Shown: positions 1 to 10,400 of the stretch, piece after piece | Position numbering within the stretch: position 1 is the stretch's first letter | How the letters are laid out: every line of letters starts with the position of its first letter | From: Isochrysis galbana | Lineage: Eukaryota; Haptophyta; Isochrysidales; Isochrysidaceae | NCBI GenBank assembly: GCA_018136815.1 | Contig: CM030936.1 | Location: 4,292,474 to 4,356,473, forward strand | Direction of reading: 5' to 3' | Length of the DNA: 64,000 bases | Notes under the pieces: model-generated | Seen by the model: only the letters and a program-made list of their open reading frames with translations | What the model was told of the DNA's origin: nothing | Database searches by the model: none | Program-made: the position numbers and the translations under genes

Positions 1-632
1 ACTTTGATCGCGGCACTGAAGTCTATGCCCACCTTTCGGCCAACGAGACGTACTATGACCCCACTGGGTACGTAGTCCACGTATGCGAAACGCATGCGTA
101 CTATGCGGTTGTGGCAATGTCCACCTCAAATGCTGCCGTTGACTGTGGTGCTCCACTGCCCAAGCCCCTTCCACCGCCCGCACCGCCCATCGGGCCGCCC
201 CCTTCAGGGCCACCGCCTTCCTCACCGCTACCGCCTTCAAGGCCATTGCCGCCTGCGCCGTCGCCCTCGTCGCCGTCGCCCTCATTTCCACCGCCCGTGC
301 GCCCACCGCCCTTGCCGCCACCGCCCTTGTCGCCACCGCCCTCGCCAGCACCCTCGTCGCCCCAGCTACCGGCTTCGCCGCCACCCGCATTGCCACCCAC
401 ACTACCGTCTACTCCCCCGCCGCGTTCGCCACCCGCGCCTCCACCCTCGCCAGCTCCGTCGCGTCCCCCTGCACCGACCTACTCGCCGGCAATGCCGCCC
501 TCGCCGTACGCTTTTGCACCGCTCAAACCGCTATTTTGTCGGCTACTGCCCATTATTGCTGCCACACTAGGCAGCGCACTACTCGCCACCCTCATTGCGG
601 ACGTCTTGGGCCTGCAAGGGGCAGCTTCTTGA
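1..632 (+). CDS. Proline-rich surface protein, 3' end (partial)
   Basis: The frame is open from base 3 at the window edge to the stop at 630-632, so this is the C-terminal end (209 residues) of a longer gene. The first 45 or so residues are ordinary sequence with two cysteines. About 115 residues of PPPSP/PPSP-type repeat follow, then a hydrophobic C-terminal stretch (LPIIAATLGSALLATLIADV) that could be a membrane anchor or a GPI-type signal. This resembles hydroxyproline-rich, pherophorin-like cell-surface proteins of algae, but no folded domain is visible in the part present, so the function is not assignable. The ATG at 111 lies inside the open frame and is probably not the true start. Confidence 0.6.
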   Translation, partial: FDRGTEVYAHLSANETYYDPTGYVVHVCETHAYYAVVAMSTSNAAVDCGAPLPKPLPPPAPPIGPPPSGPPPSSPLPPSRPLPPAPSPSSPSPSFPPPVRPPPLPPPPLSPPPSPAPSSPQLPASPPPALPPTLPSTPPPRSPPAPPPSPAPSRPPAPTYSPAMPPSPYAFAPLKPLFCRLLPIIAATLGSALLATLIADVLGLQGAAS

Positions 633-1099
633 TTCTTGATAGTGTTAAATCGACTACTCTCACTAGCTATACGAATCTAACCATCCAACCAGCTGCGCTC
701 ACGACGTGTTTGACCGGTGAGACACCGCCGAGACACGCCCATCACTTATCTCTCCCCCCCCCCCCCCTCCTAACGGGAAGGGGCAACACCGACCTGCGCC
801 GCACCCTCGAGGCAGACTTGGGCGTGCTCGTCGAGCTCACTTCCCGTGAACACCACGAGGGCGTCGGCCGCGCTGAGCGCCGCAACGACATCCTCACCCG
901 GAGCGCCGAATGCATGCTTCAGCGCGCCTGCCTAGGGACCACTTGGCTCCTCCCGGCGCGCAGCGCGCCCGGCATCAGTTCGAAGTTCGAAGTTGGGCTC
1001 GCCGGGCATCACTTGGAGACGTCTGAGTCCTAATGGGCCCCGGATATGTGCTTGTTGGGTGTATTGGGAAGTTTCAACTGAAGAAAAGTCCTCAAATTT

Positions 1100-1162
1100 C
1101 CTCAATTCTGAGATGGTCATTTTTTACCCGTAAAATAAGTAAGCCCTGTTTGACCGCCCTAC
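1100..1162 (+). repeat. Interspersed repeat ending TTTGACCGCCCTAC, copy 1
   Basis: About 60 bp share CCTCAAT, TGGTCA, TTTT-ACCC and TAAAA blocks and an identical end, TTTGACCGCCCTAC, with 18373-18436. The same end occurs at 44243-44256. No gene is seen in the surrounding 633-1390. Confidence 0.5.
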
Positions 1163-1390
1163 AACTAGCAGCTAGCAGTGCACGTATGCACGTATGCCAT
1201 GGGTCTGGATGCCGCCATCTCCGGCGAAGAATCGTTGCTGGCCTATGTCTTTGACGCTTGAGCACGTTTCAGCCTCAAAGGTAAGCTTGTACCTCTTCTC
1301 CCTTCTGGGAAACAACAATGATTGGGGACAAGGGTTTCGCCTTTGGCCTTTTTGGCGATGGGCGCCAACTATCAGTAAACTGATAGGGTC

Positions 1391-1955
1391 ATGGAGCGCG
1401 CGCCGCCTCCCGCCCTCGCTGCCGCGGCCCTCGCCGCGATGGACGAAGCTCTCATGGACACGCCGCTGTCGCCGAAGCGACCGCGCCAGGACGACCCCCC
1501 CAGCCAGGTGGGCACAAGAGCCGGCGGGCCACGCCCGCACAACGCCGAGAACAGAGAGAGCACGACCTGCATGCTGGTTGACAGCATGCAGCACACACAA
1601 TCCACATCCCACAGCCACACCAGACACACCTCCCCAGCGGGGCGATCCATCAGGGAAGGCCTCCGGGCCTGGACCCTACACAGCCGCGGTACCGCCCTCG
1701 CGCTCCGGCGCGAGGTGCCGGCCCGGCACCAACACATGCAAAACCCCAAGGGGGGCATGACGTACCAAAACATGGGGCCCAACATGGAACAGATGTGGAC
1801 CCCCTGGGGGGGGGCCAAGGACAGCACAGGAGATGGAACGAAGGGGAAGCTCCCCAACGTAGCTGACGGGCCGGAGGCCAGACGCGTCTCAGACGCGGAG
1901 AGTCCGGTAGCCGGTAGGTGTGTAGCCCTGAATCTTCAGATGTTTTTTTTTTGTG
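1391..1955 (+). mobile_element. LINE-derived short element (5' end joined to 3' tail)
   Basis: The ORF starting at 1391 begins MERAPPPALA, close to the MERAPTAPTP start of the LINE ORF1 at 47359, so this looks like a LINE 5' end. After about 500 bp the sequence reaches GTAGGTGTGTAGCCC followed by CTTCAGAT and a T-run at 1915-1952. The same tail appears in reverse at 40703-40765. There is no endonuclease or reverse transcriptase sequence between. The simplest reading is an internally deleted, non-autonomous LINE derivative that keeps both ends. The reading frame itself is not expected to be a host gene. Confidence 0.45.
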
Positions 1956-1989
1956 GCGATGGGCGATGGGGGAGCGTTGTCGAATCAAT

Positions 1990-2802
1990 GTCGAGTCGAG
2001 CGGAGCCGGAGGGCTCTGAGCCACTCCGTCGCGAGCAGCACCGGCGGCTAGCGCGGCGCTTTGGCCCTCCTCCCCACCGGGAGTCGGGTGAATGAAATTC
2101 TGGACTGGGTCGGGCAACCCCATTTGGGTGTCTGGACGGGGAACGAACGGCGAACGAAGGGCTGTGGGGCGGCGAGGCGCTCCTAGCGGCCCTAGTGTGA
2201 TGGGTTGTAAGAGATTGTTAGACCTACAAAGAACTCTTCCCTCAGGGAGGGAGCCTAAGCTGCTTGAGTGCAGCGACGCAGCGAACAACGACGGACAACG
2301 AGGCTGAGAACAACAGGTTACACCGACTCACGAACACACCGGAATCATTCACCCAAACCAAGCAAATTATCAAGCAACCGCGACCCCAAATCACCGATAA
2401 CTCAAACACGTCGCGAGAGACGGAGAGAGAGAGCGAGAGAGAGAGAGAGAGACTCCGCAGCGACGGCCGGAGCGTGTCTCCGTTGTAACTTCCCCACGTA
2501 GCGGAGAGTCCGAAGGGGAGCGTCATGTCGCGCGACCACGGCGATCACTTTGGATACAGATCGCAACGAGATGTCTTCACGACCGAATAAATCTTGCCGT
2601 TGAGCGTGAACCTTCTAGACGCTTCTAACGAACAACCCTGAGTAGCAACCAAGGGGAAGAAACACCAAAGGGGCCAAGGCTTGCATGTAACTTGCATCAA
2701 GGGGAAAGATTCCCTCACCTAAGAAGCGAACCTACACCGATCTCCAAGGGGAGATGGCAAATTAAGCCTCAAATCTCGAGCGGATAGAGCAACCGACTCG
2801 CT
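1990..2802 (+). repeat. LTR/leader-like module A, copy 1
   Basis: About 813 bp, nearly identical and in the same orientation as 19084-19894, with a diverged inverted relative at 36676-37130. Shared marks are a (GA)n run near 2425-2452, the block ACCTTCTAGACGCTTCTAAC and CTCCAAGGGGAGATGGCAAA near the 3' side. The second copy sits just downstream of the gypsy polyprotein in its coding sense, so module A is probably part of an LTR or leader of this retroelement family. Open frames inside it are shared only because the DNA is duplicated. Confidence 0.75.
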
Positions 2803-4405
2803 ATAGTCAGAGCAATATCAAAACGAGAATAAACGAGAATCGAGAAGAATCGAAATCGAGAACGAGGACGCGGGTGGCCCAAGCCTGAACAAGAATCATC
2901 GAGTGAACGAGGGTGGCCTTAGCCAAACAAGAAAGAGGGGTGATCGGGAGCGATCGAGACGGGGTGATATTTGCTCAACTACGATGCAACAAAAAGAATG
3001 AAGACTGGAGACCGAAGACCAAGGACCCAAACGAAGGAAGCGCGGACTAGAACGAGGACGAGAAGAAGATTGAAAGCGAGCTCGAGATCGAGGCTGACAT
3101 CTTCGAGAACCACCACACCAAACGAGCCAAACCATTGAACAAATCGGAGAGGAACGAACGTATCGAATGGGAACAAACAATCTGAAACCAAAGAACGAGA
3201 CCGAGACCACCACCACCACCGCACCATCGATCGCGACGAGCAACGAGGAGGAGGAGGAGGACAAGAAAGCCTGCGTGCTTGAGGCTGAGGGGACTTAGCC
3301 ATCAAGGATTGAGAGGAGCGGAAGAGAGAGGAGAGAGAGAGAACAGCGGGCATACGAATGACGAATGGCAGTGGGGAAAAAGGATGGCGGGGCAGTGGAA
3401 AGCGGAGGCTTGGTGAGGCGGAGGCGAGGCGAGAGGCAAAGGAATGACGAGGAAAGGCAGGTTGACCGCGCTCGTCACCACAAAGGTGAGCCATGCTCAT
3501 CCCATGGGTCGGAGCGGGCTGGTGAGTGAGACGGGCATGTGCACCATGCGCATGCGCATGTGCGGGCTTGTGCACGGTGCGATGACTTGCGAGATGTGTG
3601 GCGAGGGCGTGCGAGTGAGTGAGGGATGTCTTCAAACTGTCGAATCAAGCCGAAGCTTGATCGTGGCAAGTCTTAGCGGGGCTAGGGGTATGTAGTGAAG
3701 AGAAGTCTTGAGAGAGGGGGGGGGGAGCGCGCTACATGACGACGAGGGGCCACGAGACACCACCCCACATCACTCACTCACCAACAAGAAAACTCCGAAA
3801 GCTAACGCAACATCGCACAAACAAACCAATTAAACGAGAGAAACGAATGCAAATTCAACGTGCAATGCGGCGGAGCTTCGAGACAACTCATTGGCGAAAA
3901 CAAAACTCACTCGATTTTCTTTACACACACCTCACATCGATAGAAGCACCGCATCCGCCTAGAGTATATAAAATACTCTGGATGCGACAAGCGTTAGAGT
4001 TAGAGTTTTTTCTTGTTGTGCGGGTATAACCTTAGTGCTGTGGTGCTGTGGTCCGTAGCCTTCATCGGCAACGGAGCCCTTCCCCCGCGATGGGGTGTGT
4101 GCGCGGTTGGCGCATGGCTCGTCCGGTGTATGTGGATGTGGCTAGGGATGCTAAAAAACAAGATGCTCTACAAGACACAAGACTATAATTAGAGCTCTAC
4201 ACACACCTTTCCTGCGTGTGAACGTACTACTAGGGTACTAAAGTACTAGGTCTCCGGCCGACGGGTAGAAGAGCGAGGGAGAGGGCGCCCCCCCCCCCTC
4301 CCCTCCTCCTCCTCCTTCTCCTCCACCGGCTGCGACTCGCACACACCTCGGCCGCCAGCGCGAATCCAAGAGTCTAGCGACTGAGCTGGCGTCGCGCGGC
4401 TCCAA
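2803..4405. other. Gene-free stretch with purine-rich repeats
   Basis: 2803-3300 is purine-rich (GAACGAGA-like runs), resembling the stretch after module A copy 2. An imperfect palindrome around TATATAAAA sits near 3960-3978. 4035-4155 is related to 33515-33640. A polypyrimidine tract precedes the start codon at 4406. No convincing coding region is seen. Confidence 0.4.
4035..4155 (+). repeat. 120-bp interspersed repeat, copy 1
   Basis: Shares GGTCCGTAGCC/GGACCGTAGCC, CGGCAACGGAGCCC, CGATGGGG and TCCGGTGTATGTGG, in the same order and spacing, with 33515-33640. It could be a SINE or a decayed transposon end. No promoter boxes were recognised. Confidence 0.45.
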
Positions 4406-7400
4406 ATGGCCTCGCTCCTCCGTCCCAAGGCCTCCGCCGCCAAGCGTGCCTTTGCCCAGTCGCAGATCAAGGTGAAGCTCTCTTCTCTCTCTCTCTCTGA
4501 AGCCAAACCCTACGGCTCGGTCGTGGTCGAGGTGGACATGCCGGGCGAGGACGAGCCGATCCGCGCGAAGCCAGCGCCCTTCAAGAAAACAGCCAATAAG
4601 GCCATGCTCATCTTTGAGCACAGCTACCAAGCGGGCGCAGGATCCGTACTCGCACAGGCGCTCGGAGAGGCGCTCGTCACGCATGAGCCAGCCGACTCGG
4701 AGATCCTCTTTGTGGTCTTGGTCTACCCGGAGAAGGAGGGCAAGGGCGAGGAGTCGGAGCTGGGGATCGCCAAGCTATCCCTCGAGGAGCTGCTCGAGGC
4801 GGGCAAGGACTCGATCGGTGTGGCGCTGCCTGTCCTCGATGGTGGCGGCAGCGGTGCGCAGGTGGGCGAGCTCGTCGTATCGATAACGGCGTATGCGGCG
4901 ATGCGCGAGATTTACCGCACGGCGATGGGCGAGACGGGCGATGCGTCCGACGCCGGAGCTTCCTCGCGCCGTTCTGAGGCGAGCGGGACCGCCTCTCCCG
5001 TGCCCGGCAAGAAGGCGGCGGCCGCCACCGCTGTCGGCAGCACCGCCGCGCCGCTCCCCGAGCCCAACACGCTCGGCGTCTTCCTTTCAAGCATCAGCTT
5101 CGACGTCAAAGCGCTCACGGCCGGGGGCGGCAAGGCGGCGAAGCCACCGCCGCTGCGCGCTCAGGTCGATGTGCTCGGCTTCGAGCCGCAGACATCGCCT
5201 GCTATGAAGCTGGACAAGGGCTTCGCCGCCTCACCAGCCTTCCACGCTACCTTCGGCTGCGCCGCCAAGTCGAAGCTGCGGCGTGCACTCGCTGCACAGC
5301 TGCCAGGCCTCGAGGAGGGAGATCCGGTCATCACCATCGCCTTCACCGACGACAGCAAAAAGGGCAAGTCAGCCCCATATGCCGAAGCCGAACTTGTGCT
5401 GCCGGCGCTCCTTGCGCTCGCCGGAGATGCCGCCGACATCGAGGCGCCAGTACGCCGATACGCTGCCGACGAGAGCCCGCCTGATGGCGACGCGCCGACC
5501 GTAGGAATCGTCTCGCTTAACGTGAGTGGGCTAGAACTCTTGCGCCAGCTCGCGGGCGGAGCGGCCAGCACACCGGCTGTCGCGGACGCACTGCCGGCCG
5601 CCCCCGCTGCAGCCGTGACCACTGCCGCAACCGTAGTGCCACGCGCCAACGCCGGACCCGGAGCCTTGAGCGTGTGGGTCGGGGTCGAGGGTGTCACGCT
5701 GATGCGCGCTGGGACGGCGATGCTGCCGTCTAACGCCTCTATCCTGGTCGAGGTGGACTTGCCTGGCGAAGACACGCCCCTGCGCTCTGCGGCGGCGCCA
5801 GTTCGGCACGACAAGGCGGCAGTCTCCTTCGCGTCGAACTCCGAGTGCACGCCCGGCACCGAGCTTTGGAGAGCGCTTGCCGAGGCACTGCAGAGCCCCG
5901 AGAAGGAGGACTCTGACCTACTCCTTGTCGTGCTCGCAACGGCGGAGGGCATGGAGGAAGTCGAGCTGGGCGTCGCATCCACCAATCTGGAAGATCTTCT
6001 CTCCTCGGGCCGGGACATTGACGATCTCATCCTCGATGTGCGCGCCGACAACGGGAACGGAGTCAAGACCGCCGAGATCACCGCCTCGGTCAAGGCTCTG
6101 GTCGCGTTGCAAGCCATACTGTCCGGCCAGGAAGACGCGCTCTCAACTCGCTCCTCCTCCGCCGCCTCCGCGGCGTCGGGCGCCTCAGCCGCGTCGCGTG
6201 CGTCTGGCGCCACTGCTGCCGCTGCCGCGCCAGCGTCCACCGCCTCCTCCGCCGCCTCGTCCCGTCGCGAGTCCGCTGCCGGTTCGGTGACAACAGCGAG
6301 CTCCAAGCCAGCGCAGATCAGCATCAGAGCGACCGCTCTCACATTGGGCAAGGTGCTCAAGGTGAGGATGCCAGCGCGTGGATGCACGTGTGCACGGCCT
6401 CAGACTCACGGCGTGCCCTTCCCCGCTGCACCACAGGTTCCCAAGAAGGCCAGCGTCGTCCTCAGCGTGTCGATGCCTGGGGAGAAGCGGACCGCCAAGA
6501 GCGCGCCGATCGAGCTCAAGGAAGGCGGCTCGTCTCTTGGGCCCGGCGCGTCGTCCAAGAAGGCTGCGCTCGATTTCCAGCGGTCATTCGACGCGGCCGT
6601 TGGCACACCGGTGGGGGTCGCGCTCGCCTCGGCGTTGGCCTCGGAAGAGGACCGCGGCGACTCCGAGGTGAGACGGACGCCGCGGCACTCGCTCGCCGCT
6701 TGACGCTTACTCAGCTGGCGGGGATGGCCCAGCCATGCTCACAACACGCCCTAGCCTTGGCCGTGTGCCTTCCATTCCAGTCAATGGCTACCCCGGATCA
6801 TCGACCACTCACCGTGGTGTATCAGGTGGAGCTCAACGTAGCGCTCGTCGAGAAGTCGGGCGCTGCGCCGCGCCCTCTCGGCTCCTTCAGGTACTCGCTC
6901 GAGACGCTCCTCTTCGACGACAAGCGAGACTTGCCGCTCGCGCCCCGACCGCTCCTGGACGCGAACATGTCCGTCGTCGGCGAGATCACGGTGGCCATCA
7001 AGGCACTCAAGGCGCTCGAGCTCATCGACGCCGCGATTGACGAGGTCGGTACCGCCGCCGCCGCCCCCGCGGATCCCGCGCCGTCAGACCCCGCTGCCGA
7101 CTCGCTCACTGTCGGGCTGACGGCTTTCCGAGCGACGGGCAAGGCGGTCGCGTCGATAGTGCAAGTGCAAGTCGAAGTCGACTTGCCTGGAGAGGATGAG
7201 CCGCTACGGTGCGCGCCGGCCGCGTTGAAGAAAGGTCAGGCCGTGCTCACCTTCAAGCGCAGCTACTCGATGGTTACGGGCACCGAGCTACGGGCCGCGG
7301 TGATGGAGGCGCTGCGCTCCAAGGACAACAAAGAGGACTCAGACATCCTTTTCGCAGTGCTTGGGATCGACAAGGCCGGCAAGGCAAGCACGGGTGCCTC

Positions 7401-10400
7401 CCGCAAAGCGAGCGCACTCAGCATGCCCAACACAATGCGCACGCATACCCACGCGCTCGCTCCGTACCGCAGGAGACCGAACTTGGCGTGGCGTCTTATT
7501 CGCTCGAAGAGCTCCTCGAGGCGCAGGTGCGCGCCGTGGATCCAGTTCTCGGAGATGCGGGCGGTATACAGTCCCGGCGCTCGAACAGACTTACAGACTG
7601 CTGTGCTCCCCGCGTCGCACGTCACGGCACACCTCACGGTGCCGAGTTCCCATGCCTACTGCGCGCAGGCCGACCAGCCGCAACTTAACCTCGAGGTGCG
7701 TGCCGCCGCGATTGGAAGCAAGGAGGGTGCCAAGGTGGGCGAGCTGACATGCTCCATTCGTGCGCTGGCGGCGATGCGGCGCATTGAGGCCGAGGCGGAC
7801 TCCACATCCCTCGGGATAGAGGTGGGTGCCCTCCGGCTAAAGCGCCCGCCGAAGGCTCCCAACGGCAGCGGAGCTAGTCAGCTCGTCGTTCACGTGGATG
7901 TGTTGGGCGCGCACTCTGCTCGCTCTGCCGTTGCCGACGCCGCATCCGCAACCACCCAAGACGGCGCGCCGGTGAGGCTGAAGAAGGACTTTGACGTGCG
8001 CCCTGGGTCAAAACTAGCCGATGCGCTCGCCAATGCCCTCGGCTCGGACGACCCGAAGGCTGCCGACCTCATGTTCTCCGTACGCCATCTCACGAGCAAG
8101 ACGAGCGGCCGTGGCAGGTGCTCTTTGCTTAATGCCCCGCGCATGCCAGCGCATGTGGCGTGGCAGCCAGCCGATGAGTGGCCGAGCACACCTTGCCCAT
8201 CCACCTAATCCAACCCAGCTACCCACTCGTCCGCCATCATTGATCCGCGCGTCGCGCGCAGCCAAGTCCTCGTTTCCGAAGCAGGCTTGCTGCAGGCGTG
8301 CACTGTATCGTGCCATCCAGCTTGACTCAGACTATAAGCATGCTGATGTGCCCCCCACCCCCAACGCCGCCGCTCGACAGCACTTCTGAAGTTGAACTTG
8401 GCTGCGCACGTTGCAACCTGGCCCAACTTTTGAGTGGTGGTCGCGATCTGTTGCTCTCCAAGTCGGCTGTCGGCGCACTCCTATTACAAGACACCTCAGG
8501 AAAGACGATCGGTTCGCTGGCCGTCGGAGTCCGCGCGCTCGCTGCCCTCAGAGACATCCACGTGTCAACTCACGCAGATGCTGTCATGGGCCTCCAGCTG
8601 AGCGAACTACGTCTCGATACGAGTGCGGAAGCGTCTGGCGCGGCGGCCGCTACGTGGGTAATTGTCGATGTTCTCGGCACAGGCGAGGCGAAGACGCAGG
8701 AAGTAGCTGTGAGGGCAGGGGCCGCCGCACGGCTGGACTTCTCACGGGAGTATCCGTGCGGACCGGGCGCCCCGCTGCGAGTCGCGCTCGCGTCGGCGCT
8801 CCACTCAGAGGACCCGGAAGACGCTGAAATACATCTTCACGTGCGCCGGAGGGATGCGGCCACTAACACCGAAGCTGACGTAGGCATTGCCCGGTGAGAA
8901 AATCTTGCTCATTTTGCCCATTCCACCTAAACTGTTGCTGTGGGAAGACGCCATCGCGCATCGCATTGGAGATTGATGTGACAGTCACTGTCAGCTACGA
9001 TCCAGCGTGCCTTCCTCTTGTTTCAGGTACAACCTCGAGGACTTTTTGGAGAAGCCGAGCAAGGGCGACGCAAACAGCATGCCGCCCACAGCGCTACCTA
9101 TCATCTCCCCGGCAGGAACACCCATCGGCTCGATCACTCTCGCGCTCTCCGGCCGCTCCATCCTGAGCCGGGTGCAGCGCGACATCGCAGTGTCCGCCAC
9201 AATGACAATCGAAGTGGTCTCAGTGGCCCTCACGTCTTCCGCGGCGCGCGACAAGTTAAAGCAGCTGACAAAACGTCAAGACAGGCCATCCGTCTACGTA
9301 CTCGTCGATGCCCTCGGCGTGCAGGAGGACAAGACCGCTTCCGTGGAACTTGACCTCAAGGGCAACAACACGCCCATTGGGTTCAGCAAGCGCTACTCGC
9401 TAGAGCGCGGCACGACGACCCGTAAGGCCATAGCCGACGCACTTCGCTCAGATGATGAAACCGATTCTGAGGTGCGCGGAATGGGTGGCCGATGGTGCGG
9501 CGTGATCTCAGCTGCTGCCGTTTACGATCTCGCACACTCCCGTGGCAGGTGCACTTCGTGCTGTATGGGGTGAGTAAGGACGGAAGAGATGAAGCTGAGC
9601 TTGGCACCGCACGCGTGTCCCTTGAAGCAATGCTCGATCGTGGAGCTGATATGCAAGCCACCAAGGTCAATCTCGTCGGTGCCGGCGACGAGACCATCGG
9701 GTATGCGGTCGTCTCCATCTCAGCGATCTCCCAATTACGTGAGATCGAGCGAGAGGTGGAGGGCGGCGATACTAGCACTGCCGCCCGCCCAGCAGCCGCC
9801 CAACAGTCAGCAGTGCGCGAACGCAGGCGTGAGGAGACGGATATTGCCGCGCGGGGCAGGGTGAGCTTCGGCCTCGGCGTATTGCGACTTCTGGGTCGGA
9901 CGGCGCGTAAGCGGCCGGATCGGCTAAGGATCGAATTGGATTTCCTCGGAGTGCAGGTGTGGCGTGCGTCCACCTCCATGGCAGCCTTGGCACGAGTGAG
10001 ATGCAAGGCCTCGCGCCTACGCGATGGCCACCGTAAGGTCAATAGTGCGGTGCATCTGCACCCAATCTGAGAGGCGCTGAGCATCTAACACATCATCAAA
10101 TCAGACCCTAGCCCTTGTGCCACAGCTGCTCACCATTGCGACCGCCACACCTGACCCTTCTCTTAGACGCTGGTCACGCGCGAGGTTTCGCTCGGCGGAG
10201 CAGCAGAACTCGACTTTGCGTGGGAGGACAGCATTGATCTCGCAGTAGGTTCTCGCACTCGCGATGCGCTCCTTGACGCGCTTGGCGGCGCCGCTCCCTC
10301 GGCTTCCTCCGTTGCGGTCCGCCTCGTCGCCACAAGCTCCGGTGAGGGCGAGCGTGAGCTGGGGTTCGGGGTTGTCCTCCTCTCGGACATGTTGGCCGCG

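Noticed and set aside
5161-6387. 408-codon minus-strand open frame opposite exon 1 of the RPGRIP-like gene
   Set aside because: It mirrors the GC-rich coding strand, is Ser/Ala/Arg-rich and has no domain; the sense frame has strong repeat homology.
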